NCBI GenBank assembly: GCA_034440615.1 | Contig: JAOTOM010004754.1 | Location: 62,001-126,000 of the forward strand | Direction of reading: 5' to 3' | Source of the DNA: Ashinkailepas kermadecensis | Lineage: Eukaryota; Arthropoda; Thecostraca; Neolepadidae | DNA: 64,000 nucleotides | In this document: positions 11,230-22,325 of the stretch, one piece after another | Layout: each line of letters starts with the position of its first letter | Position numbering within the stretch: position 1 is the stretch's first letter | Translations under genes and position numbers: made by a program | The notes under the pieces: generated by a model | Told to the model about the DNA's origin: nothing | Database searches by the model: none | The model's input: only the letters and a program-made list of their open reading frames with translations

Positions 11230-14095
11230 TTATCGTCACTCGTCACTCATAAAGTGTCACTCTCGTCGTCGTCACTCATAAAGACATAAAGACATAAAAG
11301 ATCAGTGCAACTATGAGCCACAAGGGCCCTTCTTGATTGCACTCTGGACACTGAACCAGTTGCCCACCAAATCCGTCGATCAGCCCTCCCTGGAATACCG
11401 AAAAGCGAGCCCTCTTTTCTTATAATGAGTGTCTATGCTGTTTTTAAAGATGTTCGGTTTGCTGCTACTGACAATGGTTTCTGGAAGCTGGTTCCAATGT
11501 TCTACTACCCTGTTGGTGAAGAAAGACTGTTTTAACCTTGTCCTGCTGTGATTAACTTTAATTTTGAATTGATGACCTCTAATTGCATCATTTCTGTTAA
11601 ATTCAAACATTTCCCTGAGATATCCCTGTTCGTGACCATGAACAAATTTAAAGACCTCGATGAGATCTCCTCTCAGCCTTCTATATCTAAGTGAAAACAT
11701 ATTCAATTTCTTCAATCTTTCCTCATATGCCAGGATGCTTATACCATTAACCATTTGTGTTGCCCTCTTTTGTACTCTCTCTAAAAGCCAACAATCTTTT
11801 TCATAACTAGGGGACCAAGCTTGGACACAGTATTCAAAATGTGGCCTGACATATGCACAGTAAAGCTTCCTGATGACTTCCTCACTTTTGTATGATACGT
11901 TCCTATTTATTGCCCCAAACATTCTTAGTGCCTTCTTCCTGGCTTCTTTGGTCTGTTCTGATGCCCCCAATTTTGTGTTCAAAATAACACCTAAGTCCTT
12001 CTCCTGCTGAGTCACAGAGAGTACTTGGCCACCCATCAAGTATGGCGCCTGCATATGCTGCCTACCTACATGCATGATTTTGCACTTATCAAAATTAAAT
12101 TTCATTTGCCATTTTTCGGACCACTTCACAAGCTCGTCTAAGTCTTTCTGCAGCGAGACCTGCTCATTGTGTCCTGTTATTGCCCTAAAGACCTTCAGAT
12201 CATCCGCAAATTTCAAAACCTTACTGCTTAGGCCACTTTCAATGTTATTTACAAATATAATGAACAATAGTGGCCCCAGTACTGACCCCTGGGGGACTCC
12301 ACTAAGAACATTTTGCCATGATGACTTTTTTTGTACCATTTAGCATCACTCTCTGCTGTCTATCTGAAAGCCACAACTCTATTCATTTTAGGATGCTACC
12401 TGCAATACCATGGCCCTGAAGCTGAATCATTAACCGTTTATGGGGTACCTTGTCAAAGGCCCTACTAAAGTCAAGATATGCAACATGAACCTGATTTCCC
12501 TGATCAAATTGTTCTGTAGCAAAATTAAAAAGTCCAAGAGATTTGTGAGACATGATGGCCCTTTTCTAAACCCATGTTGAGTATCTTGAATCAATCTGTT
12601 TCCTTCCAGAAAATTAACTATTCTATCCTTGATAATTGATTCGAGTACCTTACAGACTAGGGATGTGAGGCTTACTGGCCTATAGTTTTCAACTTTCCCT
12701 TTCTCCTTTCTCGAAAATAGGAACTACATTTGCCCTTTTCCAATTTGTTGGAATTTCCTTTTGTGAAACTGATCTACAAAATATTATACTAAGTGGAATT
12801 GCCAGTTCCTTTTCAGCTTCCCGCAATATCCTAGCATAAATTCCATCAGGTCTTGCTGCCTTGTTTGGCTTTATTTTCCTGATATAATTTAAAACAACAT
12901 CACTATCAATGAAATCAACATCGTTTATCCGATCACCTGTCACTGAGCTGCGGTGTACGGTTGGCAGATTAGTCACATCTTCCAATGTAAACACCGATTT
13001 AAACTGCTTGCTCAGCTCCTCAACCATCTCACCATTCTCACTCAATATAGTCCCATTTACTTCCGGTGGACCAGTTGTGCTTGAAACTTTACTTAGCTTG
13101 TAGAAATTAAAGAACTTTGTACTGTCCCCATTACAGTTCCTACCCAGATCCAATTCTTTTGCTCGCTTTGCTGCTCTGGTTTTCTGCTTCACAGCGTCTC
13201 TAGCTTTTTGATACGACCTTAGATTTACGATATTTGAAACTTCCTTAAATACTCTAAATGCATCTTGCTTAGCCTTAATTGCTTTTATCAAATCTGACGT
13301 AAGCCATGCTGCCTTTCCTACCCTTTTTTACGCCTTTGCTTTTGGCGGAGATGTCTAATCTGAATTTCCCTCAAGTAAGATTTGCACTTTTCCCACATTT
13401 CACAGGCGTTTAAATTGGAAAATTCTTCTTCCCATTCTATGCAACTTTAAGCCACTCTCATGAAGTCAAAGTCTGCCCTGTTAAAATTTAGAACCTTTGC
13501 CAAATTATCCTTGTTTGTGCCTCTACTTGTGCCTTGAATCTCACTGTGTTATGGTCACTTATTCCCAGAGTTTCTCCTACAGTCAAGTCTTGAACTAAAT
13601 CACTTAAATCTGAGAAGACAAGGTCCAAGAATGAGCCCTGCCTAGTTGGTTCCGTTACAAACTGGTGTAAGAACAGGTCCTCTTCAAGGCATTTCCTAAA
13701 CAGTATACATGATGGGGAGCCAACACCAACATTTTCATATCCTTTTAGATTAAAGTCACCAAGAATAAGGCATTTCCTCCGAAAGTTTCTACTGATTTCC
13801 TCGCAAATCACCTTATCGAGCTCCAGTTGCTGAGAATGTGGCAATGTTCCTGATCGGTACAAAGCTCCTATTCCCAGTGTATTGCTGTTGCCTTTTCCCA
13901 CAGCAACATCAAGCCAAATGGACTCCACAAACACTCGTGTCATGCGGCCTGGGTCGCGTCGCCCCGCTCTTCTGTGGTGTGCGTAAATGTCTAGAATGTC
14001 ATGTTTTTTTTGTAATACCACCGTTAATAGACCCAATTGCTGGCTTTGTAGCATGCATTTTTTAAACAGGAACATTTCATATTTCAGCCTTCCTG
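11230..14095 (-). pseudogene. CR1/L2-like LINE, ORF2 endonuclease plus reverse transcriptase, broken
   Basis: Reading from right to left, an AP-endonuclease fragment (about 14075-13488) contains the diagnostic GDFN and SDHN motifs. A linker and early reverse transcriptase segment follow (13291-12689, with KPNKAARPDGI and NWKRANVVPIF). A middle part (about 12690-12340) lies in shifted frames, and an open part (12339-11380) carries SGVPQGSVLGPLLF, the FADD catalytic box and the C-terminal region to a stop. At least two frameshifts separate the parts and the 5' end is missing, so it is dead. The end beyond the stop carries short repeats (tcactcataaag, acataaag near 11233-11300), matching the microsatellite-like 3' tails of CR1/L2 elements. 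CR1 versus L2 cannot be settled by eye. Confidence 0.9.
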
Positions 14096-14300
14096 GTTGC
14101 TTCGTCTTCTTCGTTGCTTTGACCTCACTATAAGTGCTGCCTACTTAATACCATTTGCCTTCTTGATAAAAATGGACCGTTTTCAAGGAAAAAATAACTT
14201 CCGCAACCGCAACTATACGAAGGTTTTTTCGTTGTTTTCTTCATTGAATCTCCCTTTGACAAGGTGGGATTTTTCACTCCACTAGGTGGGATTTCACGGC

Positions 14301-14326
14301 ACTAGGTGGGACGCATCCCACCTAGT
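14301..14326. repeat. perfect 11-bp hairpin at the end of the 6-kb block
   Basis: actaggtggga and its exact complement separated by four bases (cgca). Two further direct copies of actaggtgggat lie just left of it (14258-14292). Confidence 0.85.
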
Positions 14327-14340
14327 TAACATGTTAGAGG

Positions 14341-15470
14341 AGGTCTTGCATGGCCCCCAGTGCAGATAGTGGTGAGTTTATGCATTATTTCTAGGAAAGA
14401 TCGTGATGGTGTCATACATGGCCCCCAGTGAAGGTCGTCGTGCTGTCATACATCCTAGGTAAAGGCCCCAGGAAAGATTGTGGTGGTACCACACATGGCA
14501 GCTGGTAAATGTCGTGATGGTGACATGCGTGGCCCGCAGTGAAGGTAGTGGTGGGAATATACAAGGCCCTTCGAAAACATCGCGGTGGTGTCATACATGA
14601 TCCGTAGGTCGTGGTGGTGTCATACATGACCACTAGTAAAGGTCGTGGTGGTGCTATGCATCCCCTAGGTCCTGATGGTGTCATGCATGGGCTCTAGTAA
14701 AGGTCGTGGTGGTGCCATGCATGAACTCTAGTAACGGTCGGGGTGGTGTCACACATGGCCTCCAGTCACAGTCGCGGTGGTGTCGCACATGGCCTCCAGT
14801 CACAGTCGCGGTGGTGTCACACACAACCCCAGTCACAGTCGCGGTGGTGTCACATACAACAACCACACACCGCTTGGTAAATGCCCCCCATGCCCCCCAG
14901 TCGGTGCGGTGGTGCTTCCAGGGGGGGGTTGGTCACAGTCGCGGTGGTGTCACACATGGCCTCCAGTCACAGTCGCGGTGGTGTCACACATGGCCTCCAG
15001 TCACAGTCGCGGTGGTGTCATACATGACCACTAGTAACGGTCGAGGTGGTGTCACACATGGCCTCCAGTCACAGTCGCGGTGGTGTCATACATGACCACT
15101 AGTAACGGTCGGGGTGGTGTCACACATGGCCTCCAGTCACAGTCGCGGTGGTGTCACACATGGCCTCCAGTCACAGTCGCGGTGGTGTCACACATGGCCT
15201 CCAGTCACAGTCGCGGTGGTGTCACACATGGCCTCCAGTCACAGTCGCGGTGGTGTCACACATGGTCTCCAGTCACAGTCGCGGTGGTGTCACACATGGC
15301 CTCCAGTCACAGTCGCGGTGGTGTCGCACATGGCCTCCAGTCACAGTCGCGGTGGTGTCACACATGGCCTCCAGTCACAGTCGCGGTGGTGTCACACATG
15401 GCCTCCAGTCACAGTCGCGGTGGTGTCACACATGGCCTCCAGTCACAGTCGCGGTGGTATTATGCATGAC
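14341..15470. repeat. 34-bp minisatellite, right block
   Basis: The first ~350 bp are diverged and like the block at 7945-8271. From about 14740 the units become nearly identical, with core catggcctccagtcacagtc and gcggtggtgtcaca. The homogeneous part was probably amplified recently from the older array. Confidence 0.93.
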
Positions 15471-15535
15471 AACTGGATGGATCTTTGTCGTGCAGCTGTC
15501 ATGGCTGTTAAGGTTTGATGTCTTGTCATCGTCTG

Positions 15536-16845
15536 TCAGAGTTCGGACTGGGTGTCAGAGTTCGGACTGGCTGTCAGAGTTCGGACTGATTGGTTGGTTG
15601 GTTATTGGTTTTACGACACGTCGACCGTTGTCATGTAGCGTCGCCAATCTTTCACGCCGATTGGTCGCGGGCGAAGAGTAGCGACAGGTGAGACTCGAAC
15701 CCACAACCTTTCGATTGTGAGACGAGCATCTTACCCCTAGACCACTCGTCCCCCAGAGTTCGGACTGACTGTCAGAGTTCGGACTGGCTGTCAGAGTCCG
15801 GACTGGGTGTCAGAGTTCGGACTGGGTGTCACAGTTCGGACTGGGTGTCACAGTTCGGACTGAGTGTCACAGTTCGGACTGGGTGTCAGAGTTCGGACTG
15901 AGTGTCAGAGTTCGGACTGGGTGTCAGAGTCCGGACTGGGTGTCAGAGTTCGGACTGGGTGTCAGAGTTCGGACTGGGTGTCAGAGTTCGGACTGGGTGT
16001 CAGAGTTCGGACTGGGTGTCACAGTTCGGACTGGGTGTCACAGTTCGGACTGGGTGTCACAGTTCGGACTGGGTGTCACAGTTCGGACTGGCTGTCAGGA
16101 GTCCGGACTGGGTGTCAGAGTTCGGACTGGGTGTCACAGTTCGGACTGGGTGTCACAGTTCGGACTGGGTGTCACAGTTCGGACTGAGTGTCACAGTTCG
16201 GACTGGCTGTCAGAGTCCGGACTGGGTGTCAGAGTTCGGACTGGGTGTCACAGTTCGGACTGGGTGTCACAGTTCGGACTGGGTGTCACAGTTCGGACTG
16301 GGTGTCACAGTTCGGACTGGGTGTCACAGTTCGGACTGGGTGTCACAGTTCGGACTGAGTGTCAGAGTTCGGACTGGGTGTCAGAGTCCGGACTGGGTGT
16401 CAGAGTTCGGACTGGGTGTCAGAGTCCGGACTGGCTGTCAGAGTCCGGACTGGGTGTCAGAGTTCGGACTGGCTGTCAGAGTCCGGACTGGGTGTCAGAG
16501 TTCGGACTGGGTGTCACAGTTCGGACTGGGTGTCACAGTTCGGACTTGGTGTCACAGTTCGGACTGGCTGTCACAGTTCGGACTGAGTGTCAGAGTTCGG
16601 ACTGAGTGTCAGAGTTCGGACTGGGTGTCAGAGTTCGGACTGGGTGTCAGAGTCCGGACTGGGTGTCAGAGTTCGGACTGGGTGTCAGAGTCCGGACTGG
16701 CTGTCAGAGTTCGGACTGGGTGTCAGAGTTCGGACTGGGTGTCAGAGTTCGGACTGGGTGTCAGAGTTCGGACTGGGTGTCAGAGTTCGGACTGGGTGTC
16801 AGAGTTCGGACTGGGTGTCAGAGTCCGGACTGGCTGTCAGAGTCT
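15536..16845. repeat. 19-bp minisatellite, about 60 copies, split by a SINE
   Basis: Units of 19 bp, gtcagagttcggactgggt, with recurrent variants gtcacag, tccgg, ctggct and ctgagt that occur in clusters. Three units are 57 bp, so every + frame encodes the same 19-residue cycle with no stop. The open frames of up to 328 codons are therefore not evidence of a gene. Confidence 0.96.
15576..15768 (-). mobile_element. tRNA-derived SINE inserted in the 19-bp array (copy 3)
   Basis: The element occupies 15590-15754 and is nearly identical to the copy at 2556-2715, with a longer ttgg tail. The 14-bp phrase agagttcggactga, itself array sequence, lies directly on both sides (15576-15589 and 15755-15768), as expected of a target-site duplication. 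Insertion therefore followed the amplification of this part of the array. Confidence 0.88.
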
Positions 16846-17335
16846 GCTGTTGATGACTGCCACCAGGGGGCAGCCAGAATTTTCCTAAGGGAGTCGGAAC
16901 CAAACAAAATTTCATGCTACCGATACCGCTTTTGGCACGCTTCGAGCCCCGAAAATATACCGTTTGGCGTGTTGTGAATCTCAACCTTTTTTTGCATTAT
17001 CTAGTGTAGATTATTTGTTAAGGTAGCCGGATCCCAGGCCCTTGACTGCGCCTCTAGCTGTCACGGTGTGGAACCTTCGATCATCTCTCAGAGTTATAGT
17101 CCATAGTTCGATTTACTTGCATACAATCGCATATTATCATTTGTTATGCCTCTTCATCATTTATGCACGGTGAGGCATAAATGATGTAGAGCAATATCAC
17201 CTTCATACTTGCTTCAATGATTACCATGCAAAATATGTGAGTGATGCCATCTCAAACAAGGTATTCACGACCTTCCCGACTGATAAGCGATCATGAGATC
17301 TGTGATTTAAAGGAGAACAATGTTTGTGTTCGAAC
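16846..17335. other. no recognised gene
   Basis: No gene, repeat or motif recognised between the 19-bp array and the hAT element. Confidence 0.4.
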
Positions 17336-18381
17336 CAGGGTTGTGAAACCCAAAAACCCACTACCCAGGGTTTTTGGGTTTTTGGGTTGGGTTTTTGGTG
17401 CAAAAACCCACGAAAACCCAAAGCATACAAATTGGCAATACTCAGAGGATAATCAGTGACGAATGATTCGCAAAAGAAATACACGCAAATGCACTTGAAT
17501 TTTGGAAATTCCCGATGCAATGTTTGTTAGACCAGTTCCATGCATCAATCAGCATTATTGTCGGCTAGCAGCAATATGTACCTAATGGCCGCAAATTAAT
17601 TAGGAACAGGCAGCGATGCGTGCCGTCTTGAGTCTATCGAGTCCAATCGAATACATCCAGGTGGGCAGCGCTTCGCGCCGCGCTTGCATGCGCTCGGATG
17701 CTCACCTGCTGGTCGCCGAGCGCCCGCCGCGTTTCGAAATCCGATCGGGATCTGCGCCCATGGAATGCCCCCCCCCAGTTCGAACTCATTTGCTCGCAGC
17801 TCCTAGACTCTTGTGTACCCAACCGTATCCAACCGCCTATCAGAGCAGCACATGAACCAGACTGGTCCAGGCCCTAGAATGACGAACAGCACAAGGAGCA
17901 CAAACACGCGCGGGCTCAAGTGCCTTCCGACGGCTGTATGACGTCATGATCTGGCCGGGTGCCAATGATCTGGCCGGGTGGCTGAACGCTCCGAGCACAG
18001 CCGCGTCTCCGTGCCGGCGCGGCGCGCTCCCTCGTCAACATGTAATAGTTTATAGTAGATACTATTTACATAGGTGCGACGACCGCTAGGGGCAAAAGGC
18101 AATATTGTAAATATCAATAACTTGAGATGTTTTCGGAAGCTTAAACAATTGCCAATATTATATTTTAAGGCGGAAAAATGAAAATACATATTTTAAGTAC
18201 CTTTTTTGTGCCAGTCATAATATTACAAAACTTTTAGAACTCTTGGTGGCTTTCTGGCTGCAGATGGAGCTGTCAAACAAAACGGGGCTTTGGACAAGGT
18301 CAATGCTCGTTGGTATTGGTGCCAGCGTCGTTTGCGTGCGAGTGCGTGGAGCGAACTGGAAGGTAAATTTTGAGTGTGAAA

Positions 18382-20490
18382 ATGTACAGAGGCGGAAGAA
18401 GCAAAGCAGATGAGTGGGAAGAATTCACCCCGCATGAAAACGGAAAGCAAAGGTGCAACCATTGTGAAACAATGGTGACGGGAAAAATTGAAAGAATGCG
18501 AAGCCATCTAAAAAAATGCGAAGATTTCAAGTGTCAGCAAAAACGAGGCAGGCAAGAGGAAAGTGAAGACGATGTTCCGACAGCAGCAGCAGCAGGACCA
18601 AGTTCAGAAAAGACGCCGCGTATGGAGCAACAAACCCTGCTGCGAACAAATAAAGTGCTGAAGGAAAAGTTGGACCATCAGTTCGCCCGAGCTTTCTACG
18701 CGTGCAACATTCCCTTCAACGCAGCCGAGAACCTACAGATGAAGAAGCTGATGACGATGGCCAGAGGTGGCTCCTACGAGCCGCCGTCCCGCTTCGCTCT
18801 GGCTGGCAAACTCCTGGACGACGTCAGCGGGGAATGCGAAGGTGTGCTGTTCGAGAAGCTGTCCGGTCGCTGCGTGTCTCTCGTCCAGGATGGATGGTCG
18901 AACATCCACAACAACCCGATCATCGGCACGTGTCTGTACACTGGCAAAGAAGCCGTGTTCGTCGGCGCGACAGACACCGGCAGTGAGAAGAAGGACGCGA
19001 AGTACATGGCCAGCGTCGCAGAAAAGGAGATCGAAAGATGCGAAGAAAAATATGGCTGTCAGGTTGTTGGCTACGTTTCCGACAATGAGCCAAAAATGCT
19101 TAAGTGCAGAGAAATCCTGCAGAAGTCCAGGGCCATCCACGTTGTGGGGTGCGGAGCGCATTACCTGAACCTTGTCGAGAATGACGTAACACCGAAGACT
19201 GTGGTGGCCTCCGTGACTGAGGTTCAGAAGTACTTCCGAAACAGACACCAAGCTCAGGTGATAGCAGTGAAAATCAGCCGCAACGCCTTGCTTATATTTC
19301 TGCCATAATTATTTGTGAGACAAATAAATATTTGCGTCTTATTTTGCCGGCAAAATTGCACGATTACATCAACGAATATGACATGTTTAATTTAAAATAA
19401 ATAAATAATAGAATATAAATAATATATATATATAAATAATAATAAATAATAATAATAAATGAAATAAATACATTTTATTTAAACTTTAATGTAACTAAGA
19501 ACCAAAAATTGTAATTAAATATAAGCCTACATGGTAAATCTACATATCTTCTATGCACTTCGCTTGAGTGTAGTTACGCGGTCGCCTTGATCGCACTCGT
19601 GAATAGGCTCAGCAGCTAAAAAGCAAAAAAATGCCTTTCGATCGCTGGCTTTTTTAGTAACGACTCTGTTCTCACTTCCCCACGTTTCAGGGCTGGCTGA
19701 GGGAGAAGCCTGGGCGCGTCAAGCCGCAGATCCCGAACAACACACGCTGGAGCAGTCAGGTGGCCTGCGTGGACACCTTCCTGAAAAACTACGCCCACTA
19801 CATCTCCATCAGAAGTGAGCATGCGCGCGACATCGACAACGACATCGCCGAAATTATCGACGACACCGCCATCTTCCGCAGCGCCACAAGCCTGCTCAGC
19901 CAGCTGAAGCTGGTGTCCGTAGCCCTGGACAAGCTCCAGTCGGACGCCTGCACGCTCGGCGACGGCGTCAGCGTCTGGGTCCAGCTGCTGGAGGAAGAGG
20001 AACTGACGCCATATCGCGCCGTCATCCTTAAACGATTCCAGCAGTGGCTGACCCCGGTGCACATGGCGGCCTATCTGACGCACCCAAAGTACAAGGGAGC
20101 GGCCTCACCCACGAGCAGGAGGAGCAGGCGCAGAAGTGGGTGGTCAGCAAGAATCGCCAATTTATGGCGCCTCTCAGCTGGTTCCTCATCGAAGACGAGA
20201 AGCTTCCTCAGTCGATGTTTGCGGAAGAAACCGTCGAATCCCTCGAGCCGGCCTCTTGGTGGCTCCTGATGGAGAGGAAGGCTGCGAAGAAGCACCCGCT
20301 GCCGGATGGGTTTGCCACGTTGATGACGCGAATCCACCGCCTTCCGACCAGTTCCGCCGCTGTGGAGCGTGTCTTCAGCACTTACGGGGCCATGCACAGC
20401 AAGATCCGCAACCAGCTGGGTAACGAGAAGGCCGCGAAGCTCGTGAAATGCTTCTGTCTCCTGCGTTCTCGGGATGGTCATGAGTGGTAA
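18382..20490 (+). pseudogene. hAT transposase with BED finger and DUF659-like domain, one frameshift
   Basis: Cuts and rejoins transposon ends in the nucleus. The ATG at 18382 opens exon 1 (18382-19257, 292 codons). An N-terminal BED zinc finger is visible (W12, C25, C28, H42, C46), then an acidic and alanine-rich linker. A DUF659-like catalytic core follows with VQDGWSN and VSDNEPKM, where the acidic catalytic residues lie. An intron at 19258-19690 (GT to TTTCAG) joins in phase 0 to exon 2, whose start (GWLREKPG, then NNTRWSSQV) continues the core. The C-terminal hAT dimerisation region (LPTSSAAVERVFSTYG) reaches a stop at 20490. The frame changes once near 20090-20110, between HPKYKG and LTHEQEEQAQ, so this copy is probably inactive unless the shift is a sequencing error. 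Confidence 0.85.
19258..19690 (+). other. AT-rich intron of the hAT transposase
   Basis: 433 bp, GTGATA at the 5' end and CACGTTTCAG at the 3' end, much richer in A+T than the exons, with runs of aaataaata. Confidence 0.8.
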
Positions 20491-21039
20491 TGTCACTGTG
20501 CAGCGCCTTCAGGGCACTACTAACTTTGCGGCCTTCTCGTGACCCAGCTGGTGGTTCGTGACCAAGCATCTCGTGACCCCATTGTGAGGTTATCTGAATA
20601 CATACGCTGGACGATTTTGGTGTTTTCTCAGATTGCCCCAAAAACCCAATAACCCACAAAAGCCCAGGGTTTTTGCCAGAAACCCAGGGCAATTGGGTTT
20701 TTGCTAAAAAACCCTGGGTTTTTAACAACCCTGGTCACTTCGAACTGCAATCCGTGATAATTTCATAGAACCTGTACCAGGTGTCAATCCTCCTGCACGT
20801 CAAATTTCACAAAGCTCACAAATCACCTACATGCAACCAGACCATTATGTCGTGCTTGCCTCCAGCAGCGCGGCGTCTGCCGCCTTCTCAGAAGAGACAC
20901 TCTTTGACCTCCTGGTTTGTGTGATCAGGTTGTGAAGTGTTGACTTCCGAATTCGTCGGCTACAAGCGCAGGTGAAGCCATAGCCAGTCCACTCCCGTGT
21001 ATATGGTGCAAAGTTTCATCTGAGCGACCTGGCCTGAGC

Positions 21040-21537
21040 CGACCGACTGGGTCGGTCCGCTCCGGCCTGGGTCGGTCCACTCCGGCCTGGGTGGGTCCAC
21101 TCCGGTCTGGGTCGGTCCGCTCCGGCCTGGGTCGGTCCACTCCGTCGGTCGGCCTGGCTCGGGTACGCTCCGGCCTGGTTCGGTCCGCTCCGACCTGGGT
21201 CGGTCCACTCCGGCCTGGGTCGGTCCACTCCGGTCTGGGTCGGTCCGCTCCGACCTGGGTCGGTCCACTCCGGCCTGGGTCGGTCCACCCGGCCTGGTCG
21301 GCTCGGTACGCTCCGGCCTGGTTCGGTCCACTCCGGTCTGGGTCGGTCCGCTCCGGCCTGGGTCGGTCCACTCCGGCCTGGGTCGGTCCGCTCCGGTCTG
21401 GGTCGGTCCACTCCGGCCTGGGTCGGTCCGCTCCGGCCTGGGTCGGTCCACTCCGGCCTGGGTCGGTCCGCTCCGGTCTGGGTCGGTCCACTCCGGCCTG
21501 GGTCGGTCCGCTCCGGCCTGGGTCGGTTCGCTGCAGC
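21040..21537. repeat. 20-bp minisatellite, about 24 copies
   Basis: Units cggtccgctccggcctgggt with cggtccactc and cggtctgggt variants. It has no stops in several frames on both strands. Confidence 0.95.
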
Positions 21538-22325
21538 CCGGGCCGACCATCACGTTTCTGAAACCTTAGCTTGTTTGTGTTGCTATAGCGCTTCGCGCTA
21601 TATCTTCCTCACTCTCAGCGAGATGAGCTCTTTTATTTTCATTGCGCCCAATTATTATCCAAGTATTCTTCATGAGATGCACCTAATCTTTGCTTTAAAA
21701 AAGCTTCGTGATAGCAGTTCCTCTGGCGGGCAATTTCTAACGCGTTTTCACGTTCCCACGCAGCATTTCGAGTTCTCATTTGTCTTTGGGCTATCCGAAT
21801 ATGGCTGAAGTGCTTGATTTCTATCCCGGGGTCTCAAGTTAATTTCCAGGGATGGTGATGCCGTTTATTTCTGTCTTTGGTAATACAATTTTATGAAGGT
21901 GAACGTCACAAAATCACAGCTCTGCATGCATGCTTGAAGGTACATGGCTGTATAGGCAAGACGCCTATGGCTGTATAGGCGCCTATGACTGACGTACATA
22001 TGACTGATGGACACAGAGATTCGACTGATCTGCGATTCGACACTCGTCATCGTTTGTCCAGAGCCCCTGCAGGTGTCTCATGATGATGATGCTCGCATCT
22101 GACCACGCCCCTAATTTACGTCCTGTTAAGTAGGCAAAAGTTCGGGAAGGTAACCTACGAATTGCTTTCTACTCCGCGCTCACCGTCAGAAGTTCATGTT
22201 ATTGTCTTTTTCGCAACAGAAATTGTCAATTATCTTCATGCTATCCGAGGCAGGAACCGCTTTTGATGTGCGTGCCGTCCGCAAAAACTTCACAACTGAT
22301 ACTCGTTATGTCCAGACAAACAGTT
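21538..22325. other. no recognised gene
   Basis: Single-copy-looking sequence. A short palindromic patch (ataggcgcctat, near 21974) is the only feature noted. Confidence 0.4.

Larger units (their letters stand above)
8272..14340. mobile_element. 6.07-kb block with inverted ends inside the 34-bp array
   Basis: The left end reads cctctaa, a short gap, then actaggtgggat (8272-8300). The right end reads atcccacctagt, a short gap, then ttagagg (14315-14340). These are inverted copies with 19 of about 26 positions forming perfect blocks. Both outer flanks are 34-bp repeat DNA in the same orientation and compatible phase, so the block looks inserted into a pre-existing array. It holds a degenerate array, a SINE copy and a LINE. 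No transposase is recognisable and no clear target-site duplication is seen, so the class is unknown. Confidence 0.5.
17336..20733 (+). mobile_element. hAT DNA transposon, 3.4 kb
   Basis: The ends are inverted: cagggttgtgaaaccc at 17336 and gggtttttaacaaccctg ending at 20733. Both ends are followed inward by runs of gggttttt and its complement, the subterminal repeats usual in hAT elements. The left flank is gttcgaac, and ttcgaac recurs on the right five bases outside the terminus, so the 8-bp duplication is only roughly preserved. The element encodes one BED-finger transposase in two exons. The segment 17430-18381 ahead of it is GC-rich in part and may hold its promoter. Confidence 0.82.

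Noticed and set aside
15826..16888. Long + strand frames in the 19-bp array
   Set aside because: All three frames encode the same cyclic peptide. The unit length alone explains the absence of stops.
18733..19251. Minus-strand frame opposite the hAT transposase
   Set aside because: A by-product of GC-rich codons in the transposase. The + strand carries the recognisable domains.
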